Positions 23,359 through 29,569 of a stretch of 29,569 nt of DNA are shown piece by piece. The position numbers were made by a program, and so were the translations under genes. The notes below the pieces were generated by a model that saw only the letters and a list, made by a program, of their open reading frames with translations, was not told where the DNA came from and ran no database searches. The stretch comes from an uncultured Lachnospiraceae bacterium. Its GTDB lineage: Bacteria > Bacillota > Clostridia > Lachnospirales > Lachnospiraceae. The stretch spans positions 1-29,569 of the forward strand of contig CAQGLR010000047.1 of NCBI GenBank assembly GCA_948794795.1, written 5' to 3'. Each line of letters opens with the position of its first letter. The first letter of the stretch is position 1.

Positions 23359-23817
23359 ATGAAAATACAGATAGAAATAAATGAAACACTTACAGAAGAT
23401 GAAATACTAATAAAGTGCTGTTGTATTTCTGATAAAATACTTGAAATCCAGAAAACAATAAGTGATATTGCAAATTCAGCACAAAAAATAATGTTTTATA
23501 AAGGAAATACAGAATATTATATCGCTGTTGATAATATTCTTTTCTTTGAAACAGACAACGGGCAGATAAATGCCCATACAAGAGATGATATTTACCAGGT
23601 AAAATACAAACTTTATGAATTAGAAAATATTCTTCCTGGCTATTTTATGAGGATATCCAAATCAGCAATACTGAACACCAAACAGATTTATTCAATTAAC
23701 CGGAACCTGGCAGCTTCAAGTATTGTAACATTTACTGGCACCCACAAGCGTGTATTTGTATCACGCTATTACTACAAACCATTAACGAGTAAATTAGAAG
23801 AACAAAGATTACACTAA
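23359..23817 (+). CDS. Stand-alone LytTR DNA-binding regulator
   Basis: 152 residues without a receiver domain. The N-terminal ~50 residues are a short alpha/beta region; the LytTR domain follows, with IMFYKGNTEYYIAVDNILFF, ILPGYFMRISKSAILN and VFVSRYYYKPL. I start at the ATG at 23359, directly behind GGAGGGAGG; the open frame extends to 23257 without a better site. The LiaF-like gene follows after 26 bases. Such LytTR-plus-membrane-protein pairs are common in Firmicutes and are thought to be self-regulating envelope or membrane sensors; the signal is unknown here. Confidence 0.9.
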   Translation: MKIQIEINETLTEDEILIKCCCISDKILEIQKTISDIANSAQKIMFYKGNTEYYIAVDNILFFETDNGQINAHTRDDIYQVKYKLYELENILPGYFMRISKSAILNTKQIYSINRNLAASSIVTFTGTHKRVFVSRYYYKPLTSKLEEQRLH

Positions 23818-23843
23818 TAATCCAGCAAAGAAAAGAGGTTACT

Positions 23844-24557
23844 ATGAAAGAAAATAAAAATATTGGTAAAATTCTATGGGGATTACTCCTTATTATTGCT
23901 GCTATATACATAATTGTAAGCAGATATACAGGTTTTCCCAAAATAGATGTTTTCAGGTTACTTTTAACAATTTTGTTTGTCTTTATGATTATTGAAGGCA
24001 TGCGCACTATAGATTTTTATAAAATACTTTTACCAGCAGCATGTATATGTATAATTTATGACAAATATTTAGGAATTACTGCAATTACACCATGGCCTGT
24101 ACTTTGTGCAGCACTGCTTGCAAGCATAGGACTCACAATGCTGTTTGGCAAAAATGAAAAACAACATATAGAATTTAAAGCAAAATCTAAAATTATACAA
24201 GAAAATTCCAATAACCATATTAACGGGGAAAATATAATGCTGCGCAATAACTTTGGTTCTACTATTAAATATATTAATTCAGATAATTTCTGCTTTGCAG
24301 AAATTGAAAATTCTTTTGGCTCTATGGCAGTTTATTTTGACAGTGCAACTATTAAAAATAATTATGCACATATAAATATATATAATAACTTTGGTGAAAC
24401 CAAATTATTTATCCCAAAAGAATGGCATATACAAAATAATATTGAACATTTTTTAGGTACAGTTGATGAGTATGGAATTCCTTCTAATACAAGTGATATC
24501 ATCCTGGATATTAAAGGCCAGACCTCTTTTGGTACAATTGCTATCTATCTTGTATAA
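23844..24557 (+). CDS. LiaF-like membrane protein
   Basis: 237 residues. About four membrane helices occupy residues 8-110 (KILWGLLLIIAAIYIIV first), followed by a C-terminal domain of repeated beta segments with NNFGSTIKYI, ENSFGSMAVYF, YNNFGETKLFIP and TSFGTIAIYLV. This regular N/S-F-G spacing is typical of the LiaF and cell-wall-active-antibiotics-response C-terminal fold. LiaF holds back the LiaRS envelope-stress system in Bacillus; here the partner is the LytTR protein ahead of it. GAGG lies five bases ahead of the ATG. A terminator follows. Confidence 0.88.
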   Translation: MKENKNIGKILWGLLLIIAAIYIIVSRYTGFPKIDVFRLLLTILFVFMIIEGMRTIDFYKILLPAACICIIYDKYLGITAITPWPVLCAALLASIGLTMLFGKNEKQHIEFKAKSKIIQENSNNHINGENIMLRNNFGSTIKYINSDNFCFAEIENSFGSMAVYFDSATIKNNYAHINIYNNFGETKLFIPKEWHIQNNIEHFLGTVDEYGIPSNTSDIILDIKGQTSFGTIAIYLV

Positions 24558-24565
24558 ACTTAATA

Positions 24566-24610
24566 ATGCTTTGCCATATACTACTTAACAACACATGGCA
24601 AAGCATTTAT
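24566..24610. terminator. Terminator between convergent genes
   Basis: ATGCTTTGCCAT (24566-24577) pairs perfectly with ATGGCAAAGCAT (24595-24606), 17-base loop, followed by TTATATATTTT. It closes the LytTR-LiaF pair and could serve the convergent GGDEF gene. Confidence 0.75.
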
Positions 24611-24615
24611 ATATT

Positions 24616-26562
24616 TTAACAAAACGTTGTACTAGAATCTTCCAAATCCCAGAATGTTTCTTCTTCTCCCTGGAACCCGTCTTCTGACAAAAAGCTATGG
24701 TACCATTCCCTGATTTCGTCTTCTGACATCGCATTATCATAGAAAACCAGAGCAGACATATAACCTTTATAAGAATCCTGGAAAGGGTCACCTCCTGCTA
24801 TAATCTGTTTACATACTGGAAGCAGCGGGATATCTGGCTTATATCCGCACTTCCTGCCATTTATATAATATCTTGATACTCCTGAATCATATGTCATACA
24901 TACAAAGCTCCATTTATTAATATGAATCTGCCTGCTAAATACATCATGCCATCCATTTAAGTCAGAATCCTCACTAATACGGAATACACTGTTACCTCCA
25001 ATAACAAATGGTGAATGTGACATAAAACCTCCTATATACCTTGCATAAATAGAGCTGCTCCAGCTGCTGTTAAGTTCAGGTTTAAGCCACATGCCTATAG
25101 TATACGACGGTTCTGAAAGTACTAATGGAGGAATAATTACCACATTTTCCATAGCATGGCCACCTGGAAAATATATACTTCCCCATTGGCTGGATATACC
25201 TTCTTCTAATTTAATATTTCCAATAACCATACCTTTACATTCACCATCAGAAGATACCAGACCATTAATAAAACGGAATTCTGTTTCTTTTCTGCCATAT
25301 GCCAGTTTTCCATCAACATATAAGTTATATTCTTTGGCTGGCAATGCTTTAGAATAATATTCACCACTAATAGCAACACAGCCACAGCCACCGAGGAATA
25401 TCACATCCTCTTTTTTAGAAATACCATCTGCAACTACCCTTACATTTAACTCATTTCCTATTGAAAATAACGTTTTAATAACCATCTTCCCTCTTGAAGA
25501 TTTTAATGCCCCCTCAAGATAAGAAGCATCAAATATTATATAATCAAAATGCAGTTTATCCCAGTATTTAATACTTGTAAATTCCACTCCAACATTAATA
25601 ACAGCAGTTGAAAATCCTTTACCCTGCAAAACTTTGATAGCAGAAACCATCTTTTCACTTCCCCTTGAAAATATTTTCTCTTCTGCCTCAAGGCATACAT
25701 CTTTCTTTTCAATACCATATATACCCATAATTACTTCAAGTTCTTCAGAAAGATTTTTCTCACCAAGGAGAATTTTTGAAATTCTTATTCCAACTGTTGC
25801 CCTTACTGTCTTCCTTTTTTTAAACTTTGAAATATGTTTACAAATTTCCATAAAAGCCCATAAGTTTAATTCCCGTATAAATCCATTTCTCTCAAACAAA
25901 GGTATAAACTCTTCCTGCTGCTTCTTTGTCCCATCTGGCATATTCCATACAATTCTTGCCTCAGACATTACAAGCCTGGATGTCTGGGAATTAATAACAG
26001 GTTTATAAGATATTTCAAATTCATTATTTTCCAACGCTTCCAGCTGGTGCTGTTCCATCATAACTTCATTATAGACATCATCTGCTATATCATTAAATAC
26101 AACATAACATGCCTTGCCATTCCCTTTTGCCTGGTACATTGCAGCATCAATTTTAAAAAGAATTTCATTAAGTGGTTCACTGCTGCTCTGGTTTAACAAT
26201 ATCCCAATACTAGCTGATACATCAGTATCTATATTACTAAAACCCTCTTTCTGCTGTATCCTGCTGTTAATTGATTCCGCTGCTGCAACGACCTTCTCCC
26301 TTTTAACCCTTCCTGTAATAACAACTACAAACTCATCTCCCGCAAGCCGTACACATGTAGCCTGTTCCATACATGTTTCTAATATCTTTGCAACGGCAAT
26401 TAAAAGCTCATCACCTGTACTATGGCCATATGTATCATTGACCATTTTAAAATTATCCAAATCTAAAAACATAAATTGTAATATAGTATATTTCTTAAGA
26501 CTCCCATACCACTCATACAGCCCATGTCTGTCCAATGCTCCTGTAAGATAGTCCTTCTCCAT
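24616..26562 (-). CDS. GGDEF - degenerate EAL - LamG-like fusion protein
   Basis: 648 residues, apparently cytosolic: the GGDEF domain starts at the first codons and no signal peptide or membrane helix is seen. GGDEF (1-157) has DLDNFKMVNDTYGHSTGDE and an AGDEF active-site loop (74-78); the RxxD inhibitory site is absent. The EAL-type domain (165-412) has lost its catalytic set: EAL is EAR (201-203), the DDFG loop is INVG (322-325) and VAEG is VADG, so phosphodiesterase activity is unlikely. Residues ~440-627 look like a LamG/concanavalin-type jelly roll (SYTIGMWLKPE, WSFVCMTYD, YYINGRKCG, MSALVFYDNAMSEDEIREW). The ATG lies eight bases behind AAGGGG. A c-di-GMP synthase gated by, or recruited through, a glycan- or protein-binding domain is inference. 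Confidence 0.88.
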   Translation of the reverse strand: MEKDYLTGALDRHGLYEWYGSLKKYTILQFMFLDLDNFKMVNDTYGHSTGDELLIAVAKILETCMEQATCVRLAGDEFVVVITGRVKREKVVAAAESINSRIQQKEGFSNIDTDVSASIGILLNQSSSEPLNEILFKIDAAMYQAKGNGKACYVVFNDIADDVYNEVMMEQHQLEALENNEFEISYKPVINSQTSRLVMSEARIVWNMPDGTKKQQEEFIPLFERNGFIRELNLWAFMEICKHISKFKKRKTVRATVGIRISKILLGEKNLSEELEVIMGIYGIEKKDVCLEAEEKIFSRGSEKMVSAIKVLQGKGFSTAVINVGVEFTSIKYWDKLHFDYIIFDASYLEGALKSSRGKMVIKTLFSIGNELNVRVVADGISKKEDVIFLGGCGCVAISGEYYSKALPAKEYNLYVDGKLAYGRKETEFRFINGLVSSDGECKGMVIGNIKLEEGISSQWGSIYFPGGHAMENVVIIPPLVLSEPSYTIGMWLKPELNSSWSSSIYARYIGGFMSHSPFVIGGNSVFRISEDSDLNGWHDVFSRQIHINKWSFVCMTYDSGVSRYYINGRKCGYKPDIPLLPVCKQIIAGGDPFQDSYKGYMSALVFYDNAMSEDEIREWYHSFLSEDGFQGEEETFWDLEDSSTTFC

Positions 26563-26830
26563 GTTTTATTCCCCTTCCGCTTTAAGAAAGTTTATTACAA
26601 TTCTATATCCTCTCTGTATCTTCTTTTATAATAACATATATTTTTATGTTTATCACTAGATTTTAAATTATTTTAGAGTTTTATTAACAAGGGGTTATTC
26701 ATAATGCCTCTACTTGAAATAATGTGGCCGCAATCCCACTGGCTTTAGATGGTTGTGTCGGGAAATATTATGCGAAAACCAAGCTTTCCTCCAGCATGTA
26801 AAATATACAAGGTACAAATGTATGGTATAA

Positions 26831-27022
26831 ACCGTTATAGGGCAGGGACTGCCCGGATTAACGCCTGTGGAGATAGCAGAATACGAGGTCAAAGAAGCAG
26901 GAAGCCCACCACACAAACAGAATTTATCAAGACTGGTAAAAACATTTAAAGAAAGGGAATATGAAACAGCATCAGATATACTTAAATATAGTCATGTTTC
27001 TATAAAAAAGAATGTTTTATAA
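26831..27022 (+). pseudogene. Gene remnant without a start
   Basis: An open stretch of 63 codons ends at a TAA just before a terminator. Its composition looks protein-like (LPGLTPVEIAEYEVKEAG, LVKTFKEREYETASDILKY), but the frame is closed by a stop at 26828 and has no plausible start or ribosome binding site. More short, interrupted protein-like pieces lie at 26700-26830. I read this as the C-terminal remnant of a decayed gene of unknown family. The rest of 26563-26700 shows only AT-rich upstream sequence of the GGDEF gene. Confidence 0.4.
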
Positions 27023-27023
27023 T

Positions 27024-27061
27024 AAAAAACACCCATAAAACAATATTTATGGGTGTTTTTA
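27024..27061. terminator. Perfect 15-bp terminator hairpin beside the tRNA fragment
   Basis: AAAAACACCCATAAA (27025-27039) pairs with TTTATGGGTGTTTTT (27046-27060). On the minus strand it lies four bases past the 3' end of the tRNA-Gln fragment, where a tRNA terminator would be expected, so it was probably the terminator of the original tRNA gene. Confidence 0.85.
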
Positions 27062-27064
27062 TAA

Positions 27065-27112
27065 CTGGGCTAGCGGGATTCGGACCCACGGGATGCAGGA
27101 GTCAAAGAGTTG
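27065..27112 (-). other. 3' fragment of tRNA-Gln(UUG), probable attachment scar
   Basis: Read on the minus strand, CTTTGACTCCTG gives the anticodon loop with TTG and the 3' side of the anticodon stem. A T-arm GTGGGTCCGAATCCC and the acceptor end GCTAGCCCAG follow. The 5' side of the anticodon stem no longer pairs and the D-arm and 5' acceptor are absent, so it is not a working tRNA. The T-loop has C in place of the invariant second T. A 3' tRNA fragment of this length is what tyrosine-recombinase elements leave at the far end when they integrate into a tRNA gene. The full tRNA-Gln should lie beyond the right edge. Confidence 0.75.
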
Positions 27113-27165
27113 TACTGTAATTTCCATACAATATTAATGAGATTAAATTATTTTCTAAAGTGAAT

Positions 27166-27561
27166 TTATAACCAGTCTTCTAATTTAAGACCACTTACCC
27201 GCTTAAATTCATTTGTATTATTTGTAACTATGGTAATACCCAGTGCCTTTGCATGTGAAGCAATCAGCATATCCATAGGTCCAATAGGTATTCCTTTTTG
27301 TTGCAAATCTGCCCTTATATAGCCATATTCCTGTGCTGCATTATCATCATATGGGATAACCTGGATATCAGACAAAAACAATGTAAGGGCAAACCTGTTC
27401 TTATCCTTCGCCTGGCTTTTTTCCACCCCATAAACAAGCTCTGCGTATGTTATAGAAGAAATACATATATCTTCTGGCTTGTATTTCATAAGGTTAGCAA
27501 TGACATTTCCTTTTTGTTTCATTGCAAATATACATGTATTAGTATCTAACATATATTTCAT
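27166..27561 (-). CDS. vapC: VapC-type PIN-domain toxin
   Basis: 131-residue PIN-domain ribonuclease. The acidic metal-binding residues are visible: Asp6 in MLDTN, Glu41 in TYAELVYG, Asp97 in GPMDMLIA, with TNNTNEF as the final motif. Length and motif spacing are those of VapC toxins that cut tRNA or rRNA. The start ATG overlaps the antitoxin stop by four bases (ATGA), so translation is coupled. It is the gene nearest the tRNA-Gln fragment, inside the integrated element. TA modules commonly stabilise such islands. Confidence 0.93.
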   Translation of the reverse strand: MKYMLDTNTCIFAMKQKGNVIANLMKYKPEDICISSITYAELVYGVEKSQAKDKNRFALTLFLSDIQVIPYDDNAAQEYGYIRADLQQKGIPIGPMDMLIASHAKALGITIVTNNTNEFKRVSGLKLEDWL

Positions 27562-27782
27562 AATTCTTCCCTTTCTTGTAATCCCCCCTGTTCCCTTTCT
27601 GACATATAATCACTGGAAAATAATCCCAGGCTTTGTAATAATCCATGCCATTTACTGTCTTTTGGCATTAAAAATACTATATCACCTATCTTATTAATAG
27701 TAACCTCACCCTGTTCAAAATTATATTCTTTTGGCAGGCTTATAACCTGGTATCCGCCATTTTGAAAAACCTTTGCAGTCAT
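27558..27782 (-). CDS. vapB: VapB-type antitoxin
   Basis: 74 residues. The N-terminus MTAKVFQNGGYQVISLPKEY is an AbrB/MazE-like swapped-hairpin DNA-binding domain, and the acidic C-terminal tail with SSDYMSEREQGG would cover the toxin active site. I start at the ATG at 27782, ten bases behind AAAGGAGG; the open frame extends upstream to 27860 but that stretch includes the ribosome binding site. It overlaps vapC by four bases. An inverted repeat in its promoter is a likely autoregulatory operator. Confidence 0.88.
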   Translation of the reverse strand: MTAKVFQNGGYQVISLPKEYNFEQGEVTINKIGDIVFLMPKDSKWHGLLQSLGLFSSDYMSEREQGGLQEREEL

Positions 27783-27848
27783 AATGGAAACACCTCCTTT
27801 TAAAGACAACATATGATAATATATATTTTTATCTGTACAATTTTTAAA

Positions 27849-27876
27849 ATTATACCTCACTTAAAATAATTTTAAA
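27849..27876 (-). promoter_or_regulatory. vapBC promoter with palindromic operator
   Basis: On the minus strand TTTAAA (27876-27871), 16 bases, TATAAT (27854-27849). A perfect inverted repeat, TTAAAAT-A-ATTTTAA (27861-27875), covers the -35 box and most of the spacer, the usual place for an antitoxin to bind its own promoter. The remaining ~200 bases up to 28073 hold no gene. Confidence 0.5.
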
Positions 27877-27993
27877 CTAGTCTGAACATGTGTCTATAAT
27901 AACATATTTTGTTTCATTATGCAATTTCTACACCTGTATTTGTATTTAGTTTTATCTTTGTAACAAGGAACGGACAAATAAACTCCATTATGT

Positions 27994-28024
27994 TAAAAAT
28001 AGAGCTGTGTACCAGATACAGCTC
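27994..28024 (-). terminator. Intrinsic terminator of the HTH gene
   Basis: On the minus strand GAGCTGT, nine-base loop, ACAGCTC, then TATTTTT. It lies about 50 bases downstream of the small HTH gene. Confidence 0.75.
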
Positions 28025-28072
28025 CCCATAACACAATAATTTTTTATTATTTTTCTACTCTAGTGGTATTTA

Positions 28073-28267
28073 TTAAATTTCTTCAGATACAGGTAGTTCC
28101 TTATTATCAGAATATAACCACTCATTAAAAGATTTAATAGGAATTAAAATGCTACGCCCAACCTTTTTTACTACAAAAGCTTGTCCATTACATAAACGAT
28201 AAGCACAACCTCTGCCAATTCCTAATAGTTTTTGTACTTCTGCAACTGTGTATACTGTTTTGTCCAT
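28073..28267 (-). CDS. Excisionase-like HTH protein
   Basis: 64 residues forming a MerR-like winged helix of the excisionase (HTH_17) family: VYTVAEVQKLLGIGRGCAYR, then VKKVGRSILIPIKSFNEWL. Proteins of this size and pattern direct excision or regulate integrases in conjugative and phage-like elements. AAAGGGA is nine bases ahead of the ATG. Its position between the primase remnant and the attachment scar fits an element end; the integrase itself is not inside the window between 27113 and 28073. Confidence 0.88.
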   Translation of the reverse strand: MDKTVYTVAEVQKLLGIGRGCAYRLCNGQAFVVKKVGRSILIPIKSFNEWLYSDNKELPVSEEI

Positions 28268-28368
28268 AATAACAATTCCCTTTCTATGTCTATATAAATA
28301 TATAATATGTAAATTAAATTACATGAGTTACCATAACTGCGATAGTATATAATACCTGTATTTTAATA

Positions 28369-29104
28369 CTAAATTATAATAGCCTGCTTTAATTTTACTC
28401 CAATATATCCATAAACCGGTGATGAATACCCTCTTACACGCTTTTTACTATTTTCCAGATTAAATAACTTTCGGAAAGTCTTTGAAAAATTTATTTTTTC
28501 TTCATTAGATATTACCTTTCCATATTCCATACAGAAGTCCTGGACCTCTTTAAAAGCAATATCTGTTGGCAAAAATTGTCCATATTCCAGTTCACACCTT
28601 TCTTCCCAGAATTTTTGGTAAAAGTAATTATTGCCATCATTTCTCCATTCATTAACCATTGTTTCAGCTATATATGGTTTTTTGAAAATATAATTATTAT
28701 TATATAACTGGTGGTATGCTAATGCTGCTTTAGTTGCAATAGCATGGCGCTCTTTCCACAGTTTTTGGGGCAGATTATAATCTTTCTCTTCATTACATGT
28801 AGAATAAATAAATGGAACAAGTACAAGTCTTTCATAAAATGCGTTGTCTTTATACTTTAAACGTACCGGATGGTTACTGGCAAAGAGAAACTTGCAGTGG
28901 TGTTCTATGGTTTTACTTTGTACATATTCCACTATCAGAAGCTGTAGCAAAGACAAAAAATTTCTTAGCATCAATTCCCTGTGAAATAATATAACCTAAT
29001 ACCTGGTAAAATAATTCTAATACATCTTCATCATTTCCAGACGCATTATTAATAACTTTATCCATATTCTCTGTATCTAAGTTTCTTTCTCCATAAGTGC
29101 GAAC
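28369..29104 (-). pseudogene. Broken P4-type primase/SF3 helicase
   Basis: Two frames together resemble the helicase part of a phage/plasmid P4-type primase. The upstream piece (29104-28913) reads GERNLDTENMDKVINNASGN and FYQVLGYIISQGIDAKKFF, leading to SDSGICTK, where the Walker A lysine-serine should be, and then stops. The downstream piece, in another frame (to 28369), resumes at YVQSKTIEHHCKFLFASNHP and continues through AFYERLVLVPF to a natural-looking C-terminus. About a hundred residues with the Walker A end, Walker B and motif C are missing, and the frame changes at the junction near 28950. The 5' end is cut at a stop (29107-29105) next to a transposase fragment. It cannot make a working helicase. 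Confidence 0.8.
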
Positions 29105-29141
29105 TTAAGAAAAATTTGCCTAAAAAATATGATTTAAATGA

Positions 29142-29569
29142 AAATTAGTAAAAGAAATTACAAAAAATGTACTTCTGGTGGATGCTTCTGTTGTCCGCCA
29201 GAATGGGAAAAAGCAGGAACAGCAGCATATCCATATGTGTTATTCTTTGAACCAGGAACGTATGTATGAAGTAAGGGTTACAGATAAACATACAGCAGAA
29301 TCCCTTACACATTTTTCATTAAAAAAAGATGGTCCCTGTAATGGCAGATGCAGAATATGGGACAGTGCATAATTATATTTATGCACAAGAACACCAGGCA
29401 GATGTAATTTTGCGCATCACACCAAAAAATTTCTGTCTGTATGATACGGATGGAAATAAAATTTCTTTAGTACAATTATTAAAAGAAGCAGAGAAAAGGC
29501 AGGAAAAAATGGTGGATATCTTTGGGTTTTGTAAATACAGTACAAAGACTGCCTTTGGACGCATCATTG
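29142..29569 (+). pseudogene. Broken IS4-type transposase, runs off the right edge
   Basis: The plus strand reads VLLVDASVVRQNGKKQE, then SLNQERMYEVRVTDKHTAES up to a stop at 29370-29372. In the next frame it continues from VMADAEYGTVHNYI through DVILRITPKNFCLYDTDGNK to the window edge. Together they give the catalytic core of an IS4-family DDE transposase (first Asp in VDAS, ADAEYG in place of ADRGYG). A frameshift lies around 29325-29337, and the 5' part is missing, with a stop at 29139-29141. It abuts the primase remnant, so it probably inserted into or replaced part of it. Confidence 0.75.

Noticed and set aside
27065..27112. Functional tRNA-Gln gene
   Set aside because: The 5' half, D-arm and 5' anticodon stem are missing and the T-loop is altered, so only a 3' fragment is present.

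Overview
The window looks like chromosomal DNA of a low-GC, endospore-forming anaerobic Firmicute, most likely a member of Clostridia close to Lachnospiraceae. The reasons are AT-rich DNA, strong AGGAGG-type ribosome binding sites with several TTG starts, a SpoVAF/GerA-type spore germination gene behind a SigG-like promoter, LytTR regulators and a LiaF-like protein. Nothing in the window fixes the species.

Layout: (1) 1-260 holds diverged repeat copies and a hairpin. (2) 299-9150 is a minus-strand block: a heterodimeric ABC exporter pair, an acyl-ACP thioesterase, a YdcF/DUF218 membrane protein, an alpha/beta hydrolase, a KASIII-like condensing-enzyme homolog without the usual His and Asn, and a six-TM chemoreceptor. 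(3) 9151-9940 has no protein gene and carries a large imperfect palindrome whose relatives sit at the window start, so the block is bracketed by related repeats. (4) 9941-12343 on plus: AraC-type regulator, DUF5662-like protein, PAP2-like membrane protein, terminator. (5) 12390-17331: rsmA-aminopeptidase P (minus), and divergently an SLC13/ArsB-type permease with a cytidylate-kinase-like protein behind a near-perfect SigA promoter. (6) 17423-22198 on minus: a 56-residue small protein, TatD nuclease, a LytTR two-component pair and SpoVAF. (7) 22463-24557 on plus: an unrecognised protein that may have a nuclease-like N-terminus, a stand-alone LytTR regulator and a LiaF-like protein. (8) 24616-26562 on minus: GGDEF, degenerate EAL and a LamG-like domain in one protein. 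(9) 27065 to the end: the near edge of a decayed integrated element, with a tRNA-Gln 3' fragment as likely attachment scar, a VapBC module, an excisionase-like HTH protein, a broken P4-type primase/helicase and a broken IS4-type transposase.

How the genes may work together: the 299-9150 block combines an enzyme that frees acyl chains from acyl carrier protein, an acyl-handling condensing-enzyme homolog, a hydrolase and an exporter with one degenerate ATP site. This suggests making and exporting an acyl-derived small molecule or lipid, with a chemoreceptor translated directly behind the KASIII homolog. That is inference from family membership and gene order; no product can be named. The other clear novelty is the apparently cytosolic GGDEF-EAL-LamG protein.
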